Positions 1 to 11,300 of a DNA stretch of 64,000 bases are shown here, one piece after another. Under the pieces are notes generated by a model that saw only the letters and a program-made list of their open reading frames with translations, was not told the origin of the DNA and searched no databases. Source of the DNA: Diaporthe sp. PMI_573. Taxonomy: Eukaryota > Ascomycota > Sordariomycetes > Diaporthales > Diaporthaceae. The DNA is taken from assembly GCA_021399435.1 (NCBI GenBank), contig JAJTUP010000002.1:310001-374000 (forward strand), read 5' to 3'. How positions within the stretch are numbered: the first letter of the stretch is position 1; each line of letters begins with the position of its first letter. The translations under genes and the position numbers were made by a program.

Positions 1-39
1 CCTTTCTCGCGTCCGTAGAGGATTGGTCTTGCCGTCAAG

Positions 40-1621
40 ATGGCCTCCTCTTCGTCGAACGTCGTCGGTGTGCACTACAGAGTAGGGAAGAAGATTGGCG
101 AGGGCTCCTTTGGTGTCATCTTTGAGGGAACAAACCTGTTGAACAACCAGCAAGTTGCCATAAAGTTTGTATGTTGATCATGTGTCGCGAGGCAGTCTGC
201 GGTCTGCTCGCCACCTGCCCATCCGGCCTGGCACTGACTCTCGCGCGCCACAGGAACCAAGGAAGAGCGATGCTCCCCAGCTGCGAGATGAGTACAGGAC
301 GTACAAGATCCTCGTCGGTTGCCGTAAGTCAGCTTGTTCTTGATCGCTGGCACGCAGGCTAATCAATCCACGCAGCCGGCATCCCGAATGTGTACTACTT
401 CGGCCAGGAGGGTCTTCACAACATTCTAGTCATCGACCTCCTGGGGCCGTCATTGGAGGATCTATTCGACCACTGCGGGCGCAGATTCAGCTTGAAGACT
501 GTCATCATGGTGGCAAAGCAGATGGTGAGCCGTTCCCTACGGGCTACCCTTGGTTAACACGTCGCGAGGCCCCGCAATTGTCATGTGCTAACTTCTCAAT
601 GTAGCTTTCTCGTGTCCAAACTATCCACGAGAAGAACCTCATCTACCGAGACATCAAGCCCGACAACTTCCTGATCGGCAAGATACCCAGTAAGACTGAG
701 AATGTTATCCACGTTGTCGACTTCGGAATGGCCAAACAGTATCGGGACCCTAAGACGAAGCAACACATTCCCTACCGAGAGCGGAAATCTCTATCTGGCA
801 CGGCACGGTATATGAGTATCAACACCCATCTTGGACGAGAGCAATCGAGACGTGACGACCTCGAGGCCCTTGGCCATGTGTTCATGTACTTCCTCCGAGG
901 GGGCCTTCCGTGGCAAGGTCTGAAGGCTGCGACTAACAAGCAAAAATACGAGAAGATCGGTGAGAAGAAGCAGACCACACCCATCAAGGACCTGTGCGAG
1001 GGCTTCCCCGCCCAGTTCGAGACGTACTTATTCTACGTTCGGAACCTTGGCTTCGAGGACGCACCTGACTACGACTACCTGCGCGGCCTCTTCACCGAAG
1101 CTGCGAGGGAAAACAAGATTGACGAGTCGGACAACAAGTTTGATTGGGATGAACTCCTGCAAAGGGCCCAAACAAAGAAGGGCGAGTGGAACCGACCCGG
1201 CGCGCTGCACAACCCTGACCATAGACCAGGTCCCTCCAATATGGCCGTCCACAACGATTCGCGCGGCGGCAACACAACGCCTCACCTGTCCGACCCCCGG
1301 GCACGCCTGACGATGGACCGTTTAAACGCCGCGCAACCCCCGCCTCCCTCACCGATCAAGCAGAGCCCAAAGGGAGACCGGCGAAACGCCCCAGACCGCT
1401 TGATGATGCAGAACCGAGCCGGAGCCGGGGGTCTCCGCGACATGGCAACCCCGACAGGTTCTACGCAGGCCCAGTTCCAGGCCAGTACCCAGAACCTGCC
1501 CAAACCGATGAACTCGACGCAGGCGATGAACCAGCCCACGCCGACAACCACCGGAAGGCAGCCTGAGCCCCAGCAGCCGACCGGCTTCCAGAAATTCATG
1601 AAGGCCATCTGCTGTGGCTAG
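40..1621 (+). CDS. YCK2: casein kinase 1, plasma-membrane YCK type
   Basis: Ser/Thr protein kinase of the CK1 family, 454 residues, in four exons: 40-168, 254-323, 376-524 and 605-1621. All junctions are GT-AG and keep frame. Visible motifs are the glycine loop GEGSFG, the catalytic segment [13 protein letters not shown] in [10 protein letters not shown], and the CK1-specific [14 protein letters not shown]. After the kinase domain (about residues 1-300) comes a Pro/Gln/Asn-rich tail ending in KAICCG. A terminal Cys pair is typical of yeast Yck1/Yck2, where palmitoylation anchors the kinase to the plasma membrane, so this is the membrane CK1 and not the nuclear Hrr25 type. In yeast these kinases act in glucose sensing, endocytosis and polarity. 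The start chosen is the first ATG in frame, 12 codons before the CK1 N-terminal pattern [11 protein letters not shown]. The assignment is firm; the exact paralog is inferred from the tail. Confidence 0.93.
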
Positions 1622-3252
1622 GCGCCTTGTACTGGCTGTTGTTCCTTTGGTCCGTCTCAGTCTGGAGCTCTACAATAATTGTAATCTGGGGGATCGACTA
1701 ATCCTGGGGCGCAGACGATAATGGGCGCGCCCTCGCCTTTCTGGCTGCGGGGAATTGGTTCCGCAGGATGTTTAGACGGCAATCGAAGGGGGGAATCATC
1801 TTCGATTCGGAACGTCCCGGATTTTCTCGGTTATAGAGGCCTACTCATGACTTTACGCTCGCTCATATCCCGGTTTTTCTCATATACGCATTTGAGACCT
1901 TGCGGTCCCTCCTAATCAATTTCCCACCTTACGAATGTGTATTCACCGAACCCCCCCGTGAAAACGACCGGCGTTACCACCCGATCGAGCGCAGCTTTGT
2001 TGCCTGCCCATCTCAACTCCGACGCGGCTTATAGGGCACAATCCACGAGCGGACCCAAGACACGAGCACAACCCGACGCGAGCTTGGTCAGGGGGTTTAT
2101 GGCCTCGTCTCGAGCCCATTTTCCCTCCGCCCGGCAATGATAACTCCATTCCGACGCAATGTCTTACGTCATTATACGGCATACACATGGCGTGTGAACA
2201 CTGCGTCTCAACGATGGCTCGCAGGAAACCAAGGGACCTCCACACATTGGGCTGTGCAGTGGGCCTTGATCACCTGTCTCCAGCTCTGCCATTGTATATC
2301 ATACCTTGACAGCTTTTATGACACTACGAGGGGCGAAGTTTGTTGCAGCGACGGAGAGCTAGAGTGTAGAGGGAGTTCAGCCTCGGCGCAGGAGGCATTG
2401 GATTGCGAGAGCGATTCGGCAGCCCATCTTGTCGGTGATGAGGCTGAACTTCGGGGTCTTTCTATTTCATTGCTGGCGGAGTTTGGGCTAGCATAAGGAG
2501 TTGTTCCTTTAATACTGTTTCTCTTCTCATTTTATTTCATCGATGCGACAGTGCGGGAGGGCAAAAGACGGAGGTGGGCACATAAGAGGGGGCAGGGTGA
2601 GCGTCTGAGTGGTGGGGGAAGTGGGCTGTAGACGGGCAAAACAATAAGAATCTAAGGAAAGCATCGTAAATGACGGACAAAATCCCCGTGCGTGTCGGAA
2701 CCCGGATGTCAACCAGCATGACAATCGTGACGACTTTGTAAGGTTTGTGTCAGGAGACAGGCAGGCTTCGGCAGGTCGGACGGCCGTGAGGCAGCCGAAA
2801 TGCCTCGGAGGCAACCTCTGAAGACCCATGAAGGCTCGATTGCCACCATTTGTGCCGGTTGGGTCGTAAATGACTCTGAACTAGCTTGGCAGTGAGTGCT
2901 GAAACGGCAGGGTCACCAGTAGTTTATCCACGAGAATAAGAAAAAAAAGAGAGCCTCTCGAAATGGCAGCTAGGAGGTCAGCGACGGAACTCCAGCACCC
3001 AGCTCCCAAGTCATTGCAGCGGTGCGTGTGCTGAGGGAACAAGTAGGCCGGGTACCTGGGTACCTGGACCGCTGGTCCCGCACCTCTCTATCAGGGGACG
3101 GGGGCAGGGGTTGCCAGCGAGCTATGACAGGGGTCGTCTCGAGCTTCCCGACTTCAATCAACATCTGGCTCTTCTAATGTCTTGCCCGCGCGGGCCCCCT
3201 TCCACCGAACGGGTTTCCCTTCGACCACGACGACCACGACTGATTGCCAGCC
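1622..3252. other. intergenic, kinase 3' side and TCA17 promoter
   Basis: No supportable gene. Open frames of up to 119 codons occur on both strands, but none shows family motifs or a convincing splice pattern. Around 3050-3067 there is a tandem GGTACCTGG-like motif (GGGTACCTGGGTACCTGG), a short repeat of the kind common in ascomycete intergenic DNA. The last 150 bases are rich in C and CGACCACGA units just before the next start. Confidence 0.5.
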
Positions 3253-4045
3253 ATGGCCACTGCGATACCCTCCATAGCCTGCCTAGGCGTCATAGGCCGG
3301 AATGTAAGCCTCCACAAGAGACACCCCTCCCCCCTTGGGACCCCAAGCTACGAGCGTGAAACTGACCGCATAATCGTTGACACAGAACAACCCCCTCCAC
3401 ATCTCCATATTCCCCTCCCACGACCCGGCCACAAACACCCTCAAGCCGATCCGCACACCCCTCCAGTTCTCGCTGCTCCTGTCCTCGACGCTAGACATCT
3501 TTGACCTGCGCGCCAAGCACTCTGCCGTCGGCGGAGGGGGAGGCGGAGGGGGAGCAGGAGCAGCGGCAGCCTCGGCCTCGCTGTCGGGCGACTACGGCCT
3601 CCTGCACGCCGTGGACGAGCGCCTCGCCGCGTACGGCTACGAGACCAACACGGGCGTCAAGTTCGTGGTGGTGGTGGACACACGGGGCCGGCGGATCGAC
3701 AGCGCCGCGCTCGCCTCCTCCTCGGCCGACAACAACTCCACCTCGGATGATGCTGTTTCTGCTGCTGCTTCCAAGGGGGGCGCAGGTGGCGACGGCGCGT
3801 CGTCCCTGGTGGCGGCGGCGAGGAGGGGCGCCGCGGCGGTGGTGGGCCTGCGCGAGGGGGACATGAAGCCCGTGTTCCGCGCCATGCAGACTGCGTACGT
3901 GCGCCTCTTGCAGAACCCGTTTTATGAGCCTGACGAGCACGCGCCGCTTACGGGCCACGGCGGGAAGAGGATTGTTTCGAGGAAGTTTGGGGCGGATATG
4001 CGGCGGATTGGGGAGGGGTGGACTGTGGGTGTTACGAGTCTGTGA
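3253..4045 (+). CDS. TCA17: TRAPP complex subunit, TRAPPC2L/Tca17 type
   Basis: Sedlin-family longin-fold subunit of the TRAPP tethering complex, which acts as a Rab exchange factor and tether at the Golgi. Two exons (3253-3303 and 3386-4045) join in phase 0 across an 82-nt intron and give 236 residues. The N-terminus IACLGVIGRN followed by NPLHISIF is the first strand pair of the sedlin fold; LQFSLLLSSTLDIFD is the helix that follows; FVVVVDTRG and KPVFRAMQTAYVRLLQNPFYEP match the C-terminal half. Oddly, the usual core of about 140 residues is expanded by two low-complexity inserts, a Gly/Ala run at about residues 66-85 and a Ser/Ala/Gly-rich segment at about 125-170, plus a basic C-terminal extension. 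TRAPPC2 is the closest alternative; the short N-terminus and family pattern favour TRAPPC2L. Confidence 0.8.
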
Positions 4046-4717
4046 TGGCAGGGCGTGGGACTGGGTAGAGGGCTGTCTTCCTTGGGGGGTTTGGCATGGC
4101 ATTAATTGTTGCCTTTATTCTGATTCAGTCGGCGTCAGTGGAGTATCTGAGATGGGCATCGCTTGGGGGGCTGAGTCTCCCGCGATCATGGCGAGCATTT
4201 GGCTTGGGAGAGGATTGTGGAAGCATCTTCATGGCGTTTTTAGGGATAGAGGGAAATGGAATACCATTCTGCCGCCATATGAAGTCTGCGTAGTAAATCG
4301 AGATGTCCCTGTAGTTTTTCCCCTGCTCTACGCCGCAGGTTGTGTTCTTGATTACCTCTTCCGCCTTGATACATCAAGTCCAGATTCTTGCTGCTTATGA
4401 TATACCTAGCCCAGACTTTTGCTTGCATTGGATTCATATATCTGCATGTGCAAGGTGGGCCCCACTGCAGCCACTGCGTGTAGCCTGTGTGCCCGCACCC
4501 TCTAAGATTTAAACCTTGCCCCTTCGACTTTTAACGGTGCCTTTCCTTAGATACAAGGTAGCGCCGACTTAACTTCAATTGACCACCACCCCCGCCCAGA
4601 CAGAAGAAAGGATACAGGCTTTACTGTGTTGCACTACTCTGTATTTAGCTGCGGGCGTGTTTGACGGTTGGGCCAAATTACATTCGGAGGCTTCTATATA
4701 CAAACAAAAACCTAATC
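4046..4717. other. intergenic
   Basis: This lies between the TCA17 stop and the left end of the ankyrin pseudogene. Only short unsupported frames are present. No repeat, RNA gene or coding pattern was recognised. Confidence 0.45.
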
Positions 4718-6151
4718 TCAGTGTATATCGGTCATAATATTATCCATGACATCTTGCAATGGCTCTTCGCAACCGTCATCCCAAGTCAAAATCGAAATGT
4801 CAATATTCGGCTGGATCGACCTGGTGACTGGCTCGCGTTGTTCCGCACCCGACTAAGACGCTGCTTGAACTTGAGAGCCAACCCCTCTTGCATGCGAGGA
4901 AAGTTATCTGGCTGCGTGCTCATGCTTTTCAACGCACCCCGCATCATATCGTTAGCCTTGGAAGCGCCACGTACTTCAGAATGCTCTCAAACTGCAGATG
5001 ACTTGATAGACGCTCGAGATATTCTGAAGTGATCGAAGAATTGGGCATGCCTCCCAGGTCGAACTCGATGTGTCGTTCTATACCGGCAATAGTTTCAGTG
5101 TTGCAGCACTAACCGGGGCGGTCGATCTTAGAATGGCATGGTAGAGAATAACGTACCCTGACCAGGTTGATATAGACACTCCATAATCTTGTCGCGAGAG
5201 AATTTCCTTATGCAGTAAGATCGAATAATTCCAGCGACGGGATCCTTAGCCACAATCCCTCGAAACTTACTATTGCGCAGAGCGTACTTTTCGTCATCAT
5301 AGCCTACGTTTTCTTTTTGAAGAAATTTTATCCGAAGCAGGTGATGGATTCTTTCCTGATATGGTGTTCGCTTGGACATGTTTTGCTTCTTGAGGACCGA
5401 GTCATTCTGCAAGACCAGCACCTCGACGATCTTCTGGATACGTGCTGCACCAGCAGTGCGTGTCGAATTGGGCTCCTTACTGGGCGCTGCAGATGACGTA
5501 TCAGCTTCGGAGGGCTTCCATGAATATGAACGTTGCAGATCCCGTGAAGGTTTTTGAAGACTGAAGGAGATCGATATCGTCTGGAGACTTTGCCGAATTC
5601 ACTGGGACCACCCAGTCCATTTCCTCATGAGAAGCCATCGATATTCAAATTGCAAGGTGGAGAGAATTGCCGAATTGACACGATTCAAGCAAGACGTTGT
5701 CGAGATTTCTCAGCCTGGGCTCGTCGAGCACTGCACTGACAAAGCTAGTGTTGTTCTCTATCAACGCTACGTGGAGAGGTGTATAGTCCTTTGCGTCCTT
5801 GGTTTCCAGTAAAGAACAGTATTTCCCCAGAAACCAGTGCAAAAACCGAGGGATCTTCGTATCACTGTCGGGTTGATTGGCGCCTTTGTTGGCCAGGTAG
5901 TGGAGAATGCCCTCTGTGCCTGACTTCTGAGCAATCCATTTCTCTTTGAAACGAAACTCGAAGGCCTGGCTCGAGGTCTCATTCAAGAAATCGGTCTTCC
6001 AGGCCTCTTCGATGATTTCTTCAGGGCTTGAGCCAATCTTGGCTTTGGATATTGAGGTCCTTGAAGTGCTTGTGCCTGATCGAGTTTTGCGTGCCGCACG
6101 CCCCTCTTTATCCACCTTCTTGTTCACAAAACTTGGTTTTGAATCCGCCAT
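4718..6151 (-). pseudogene. decayed ankyrin-repeat protein gene
   Basis: The reading starts at ATG 6151 (MADSKPSF...) and gives a basic N-terminus, then an ankyrin unit containing DYTPLHVALIENN, then stops at TGA 5645-5647 right after NSLHLAI. Coding character resumes in another frame from about 5570 (Ser/Pro linker, then RTPYQERIHHLL and IIRSYCIRKFSRDKIMECL). It continues across an intact intron at 5078-5156 (donor GTACGT, acceptor TATAG), which joins in phase to ERHIEFDLGG and FESILKYVALPRL. It then meets TGA 4944-4946, and the last open frame ends at 4718. I recall the order ankyrin, IRSYCIRKF, ILKYVALPRL from large fungal ankyrin proteins, some of which carry a C-terminal subtilase-like domain; that is memory, not a search. 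The gene is shortened, with at least one frameshift or deletion and two stops, but its splice sites survive, suggesting recent decay. Confidence 0.7.
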
Positions 6152-7301
6152 TTCTGAGTTGTCCGAGCTTCAGTTCTCCCCCAAGATCCACAGACAGGTA
6201 CAGTGCATATGGTGTGTTCTCTCAAATCTCAGACTAGACAGCATGACGGTGTGATGGATAGCGCTCCGTGGTGTGTACTTGAGAAATGCCAAGGCTCAGT
6301 GGTCTATCTACCGGAAAGAGCCCGGACTGTGTTGCAGAGGGAAGCCGGCGCACCGAATCTGGGGGCTGCAAAGGCCAAGAAGGCATGGCAACCTTGTACC
6401 TATGCTGTTCAACGCAGGCCTGCATGTGGGAGGGAGGTGAGGTGGTAGAATTCCCCAAGAGCAGTTCTGATCTACTTCATCTGCTAGCCAACCATTTCCC
6501 CGAGGCAGCCACAGAATAGGGGCTGATACACAGTAATCGTTCACACCATTAATTGATGCAGCTGAACCTCCAGGTGTGATATAAGAGCTCTCCCTCAACA
6601 ACTGGGCCAATGGATTCCCTTACGCAGGCAGACTATTTCATACTGAAACAGGGCGGGAAACTTCAGATCCGCCAAGGTCCTTGTACCACTCTGACCACTT
6701 TCCGTTCTATCAAGTGATTGGCAGCCAAGAAAAACCCACGGGCGGCGATGAGCAAGATAAAACTGTGGCCGAGCATACACATGAAACCCTGTTTTCAGCT
6801 TCTTCAGGTTGCTTCTCGAACCGCGTCTTGGACCCCGTGGCTTTGAGCTACCTAAAGGTGCCACAACTGTGAGCGATAGACCGGCTGGTCTCGGCATCTC
6901 TGCAACAATGTGCAAATCTCGCACACAGAATACCTGCGTGTCCAGAGCCTTGTTGTGTTTCTCTCTTTGCAAGGCGTGTCCCCTCTTCTCAAGGGGGTAA
7001 TCACTCCGGCGAAAGCACGACTCGGGCTGTACCAAACGCCCCATTGCTTATAATGGGATGGAGGCTGCATGTGTGCACAACTGAGAGGGGACACGTCACC
7101 AAGAGAACAGATAGGATCGTATGCAGTTTCGTGTAGGAGCGGGGAAAGGCGCCCATGTTGCTGAGGAGAGACATTTCGTTATAATGCTCTGTAAGCTCTT
7201 TTTGGGGATGAGTGAAAACCGACAAAATGGTTCAGACCATTCACGAGACAGCCCTCCAAGAAATATTTGCGGTATAATCACGGACATGGCGTCTTACAAT
7301 A
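6152..7301. other. intergenic between pseudogene and hypothetical gene
   Basis: Unsupported short frames only. The longest is 149 codons on the minus strand, 6595-7044, basic and without recognisable motifs. It may hold the promoter of the decayed ankyrin gene. Confidence 0.4.
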
Positions 7302-7775
7302 TCATTCTTTCTGAAGAAGGCGAACCAAATTCGGGTTTTCGCACCAAGAATATGCCAGGCGACAAGGCTCGGGCAGCTCCTCGGCGACTATGGAAAGGAT
7401 AATTGTGTCATCTGGAGTCTCGAAGAGGATGAGCACGAGAAACAGGGGATCCCGAGCTTCCTGCGGGGCGCAATACTTGTCTGTCGAAAAGACGATGTCC
7501 CCTTTCGCTTCTCTATCCGGGTTGAAACCATGGTCGACACTGGGGGGAGGATCAGGCGCATGCTGGGATTGGAAGAAGTCAGACCCGGTGGATCCAGTCG
7601 AGCTGGATGGAGAGACCGACTTGAATGACTTGGGGATCACCAGCCTTGATCCCACAACTTTTGATCCGAAAAATATGCAGAACATGGACATTAGGAAGTA
7701 TTCGGGTGTGATGATGGCAAGCATACTGAGCATCCCTGCTTGAGGATCAACACCATGATAATTGTTGTCTGCCAT
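7302..7775 (-). CDS. hypothetical small membrane protein
   Basis: A single-exon frame of 157 residues. The start ATG lies in a good fungal context (CAACCACCATGG on the coding strand). The N-terminal third carries one hydrophobic stretch (AIITPEYFLMSMFCIFFG, about residues 20-40) that could span a membrane. After it comes a Ser/Thr/Pro-rich segment and a more ordered C-terminus. I recognise no family. It sits head to head with the NLR-like gene, about 525 bases away. It could be a chance frame, since no intron or homologous motif supports it. Confidence 0.3.
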   Translation of the reverse strand: MADNNYHGVDPQAGMLSMLAIITPEYFLMSMFCIFFGSKVVGSRLVIPKSFKSVSPSSSTGSTGSDFFQSQHAPDPPPSVDHGFNPDREAKGDIVFSTDKYCAPQEARDPLFLVLILFETPDDTIILSIVAEELPEPCRLAYSWCENPNLVRLLQKE

Positions 7776-8300
7776 GGTGGTTGCATAACACGGCCCAGCA
7801 ACAAATCAGCAAACAAACTAAGTACTTTTGCACAACATGTTCTCTGGTAATTGGTCCTTAATCCCCCTACGGCCGTGCACCGGGTTCGCCTCGCTGTCTT
7901 GGTGTGTCGTACAAAACCCACTTGCAGATACGGACTGACCTGCATCCGACCCCCGACTCAAATGAGACAAATCAAGTCACACAATTGATTGCCTCGGACG
8001 CCTCTCTCTGCTCAAGCCGATACACATGGTAGATGTAGGTTATGCCGCCGCACACCGCCCGCTGCCCGTCTTGTGGATGAGGCTGCTGCTCACCCGGGCT
8101 TGCTTGGGCCCCCAACCTTTGATTGAGTCTAGGAGCGTACCACATGTGACTTTCAACACTACATGCAGTATACAGGCTGCCATATCCACCGAGCTGCTTT
8201 ACAGATGGGCAAGTGACCATTCTCCAGGTGTACAAACTCTCGTCTGTGCCAATACATACTACTCACTGCAAAGCATCTTGAAACTGCGCGCAACGTCAAC
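7776..8300. other. intergenic, putative shared promoter
   Basis: This lies between the divergent starts of the hypothetical gene and the NLR-like gene. No coding pattern or recognisable regulatory motif was seen. Confidence 0.4.
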
Positions 8301-11300
8301 ATGGCACCGAATTCTCCGAATAAAAGCTTTCAGTAGGCTATATTCACCGCTTAAATTGTTTTGCACACACAATAAGATACTGACAGACGAGCAGCCTTGT
8401 ACTTGCTCATTGTATACAAGATGACCTTCCTACTCGAGAAAAAGTTCGAAGCTTCTGGTCAAGCCGGTTCCCACAAGCTGTGGTGACTGATTTTGCATTC
8501 ATCGAGAGCAATTTTATAGGCGCGTGGGGACATGGAGGGTTTGTGAGAAGGGCAGAGTCACTATTGCACACTGTACTAAGCGACAGAGACCATTTTGTAG
8601 GCTGACCGCAATGATCACCTCACAGGAATGCAACCACTGCTGATATTCGATACAGTCCAGTCAGACGCCTGGCTTCTCCGCAGAGCATCCGCCTTGTGTC
8701 TTCCTCGGGCATGGATTGGGCGCCTCCGTAGTCAAGCAGGTACTATTCCGGTAACGGACACACCATTAAAAACAAAGTTGACAAGCTTCCAGGCATTGGT
8801 AATTGGTTCCCAAAATCAGAAATACAGATATCTTGTTAGCAATATTGCTATCTTGGTAAGGGAATGCTTCTAGGAAGTCTTGGTCAGCGCAAGTCCCTAA
8901 TGCTATGCCCGCCGATTTAGGTATTTTGTGCCCAACCCAAAACAGACACGACCTCATGGGAGCATGAGACGTTTCGAATCTTGTCCGGCGCAGATCTTGG
9001 GTTCTTGTCCCCTTTGGAACTGCTACAAGACCTTCCGACTGCATTGGAAGAGTTGTGTTGTGGGTCCGAGTCCAGAATACAACGCCAGTACAACACTGTG
9101 GTTGTCAGTGGCCAGAACGAGGACCTTCAAATGCAGACGGTATGTTGAACTACTTCTGAACCCTATATTGTCTCGCTATGAGGCATTTAAACAAACGACT
9201 CATTCAGTGTACAGAGAATAGATCACCCGGAACTACCTGGCAAATTGACCCATTTGCATTCCGCCCGCGACAACATCGATCTATGGACCTTCCGTCCAGG
9301 TGAGGCCACCACAGAGCAAGTCTTTGATATCATCAGTGATGCTATAGAGGACGAATTGCGCTGTCAGTCAGATCCTCTAAATAACTTGAATGTGCCCGAC
9401 TAACATCAAACCCAGCTCTTTCATGGATACGCGGCCCGCTCATACAAGAACTGGCAGCCATGGAGTTGGGGAACCGGTATACGCATTTTGTCGAGCCCTT
9501 CCCTGAGCTTGTGCATTGGATCTCTCAACAGCAGTCCTACTGTGATTGGAAGAAGGGTGATTTGGAGGCGCCGTACGTCCTCAGCTTTACCGGGCATTCT
9601 GGCTTAAGCGCATCCCTCCTTACCTCTCATATTATCGCAATGCTACAGAACACCGTCGAACATGCAATTATCATCGACTATTCTATGTCAACTTGCCTCG
9701 AACATGCGGGAAGACCTCAGCTTGTTTCATTTTACGCGTCCTTGATCCGTCAGATTCTGTGCAGCCGACCGCGGCTCCTCCACAACGTTGCACCAGTATA
9801 CGACAATCTCAGAGGGGAAGAAGGCATGCTTAACTTGAATGTACTGGAGAACATCCTCTTAAGACTGCTGAGAAGATGTACCTTTGATCCAGTGTTCTGT
9901 GTGGTTCATGGCATCACCGAAGAGAATTTCACTGTCCTGGAACCGGCTCTTGGGCTACTGAACCGAGTTGGACTCTCGAGCGTGTGTAAATTCGCCTTGC
10001 TTGGCGACGCACCACAGCTCACAGATTCAAGCCACACCTGCAAGACTCACCCACACATCAACTTCACTCGAGAGACTTGGCAACCGACGGCTATTCGGGC
10101 ACACGTGCAATCGAAAGTTGGAAAACTTATTCGCAAGCGCCGGGAATGGGAATCATGCGCAGATGACTTGGTGAAGAAACTGGCGGCTGACTCGACCACG
10201 TTTCTTCAGGCTACATTGGGTGTGCGAATTTTAGACACAGCGGATCTTCCTTCAACTCGGGGTGCCGCATTGGAATTCCTCAACCAACTACCATCATCAC
10301 TTGATGAGTTGTACACCATCGGAGTACAACAAGCTCATCGGAGATGCTCTGTTCCTGTGCTGCTTTCCATGCAGTGGGTATTTCATGCTTTCAGGCCGTT
10401 GACTTTGCACGAGCTCGCAATTGCGACTGCTCTTTCATCGCCAGGATTGCCTTCGATACATCATTTGCGAAACAATCTGCCTCTGAATATCATTGAGGAT
10501 ATTCGAAATTTGGAAGGAGTTTTGGTCCATGTGATTGGCTTGGACGTGCACCCAGCACACGAAGCTATGAGCTTCGCCTTCGTCGGAGAACAGCATCTCG
10601 ATGACGATGATCCACACGGCACAATCGTCCAGAGGCTTCTGGAATACCTTGAAATGATTCTTTCCTCCGAAGCGGATCCATGTATTGTGGACCCTCCACA
10701 GACAGGAGCGAGCCCTGTCAGACCTATCAGCATAGAGTTTGAGCTGGTCGCCTACGCAGTGACATTCCTGACGAAGCACTACAAGAATGTCCGTGATGCT
10801 TCCGTGTTCAAAGACCGACTGCTGGATATTCTCGAGAATGAAAGATTCTCTGCGGTCTTGTTCCGAGTTCGTCGAGCCCAGTGTGACGGCGTGAGAACCA
10901 ACGGCCAAATCCTAGAGGTGGGCAATGCAATAAAGGCAGCCTCTTTTTATGGTCTTGCGGACTTGGTACAAGGCGCTATCGATCGCGTGAAATGTTCAGA
11001 ATCCTTCGACAAGATCAAATACTCTGAAGACCTGTCAGATGCTCTGAAGCTCGCTGTGATCCATGATCATTTTGAAGTCGTTAAACTACTTCTTGAAGAG
11101 GACACTCAATCAGCTGGGTCAATGTGTCTTGCAGCGAAATTCGGCTTCATGGACATAGTGAAAACTTTGTTCCACACGAATCAAAATCTGATCAACGAGG
11201 AAGACAAGTGCGGGCAAACGCCCTTGGACCTTGCAGTGATGGCTGGATATCCCGACATCACAGCCTTCCTTCTAACTCAGGCTGCAGACAAAGGGATTAT

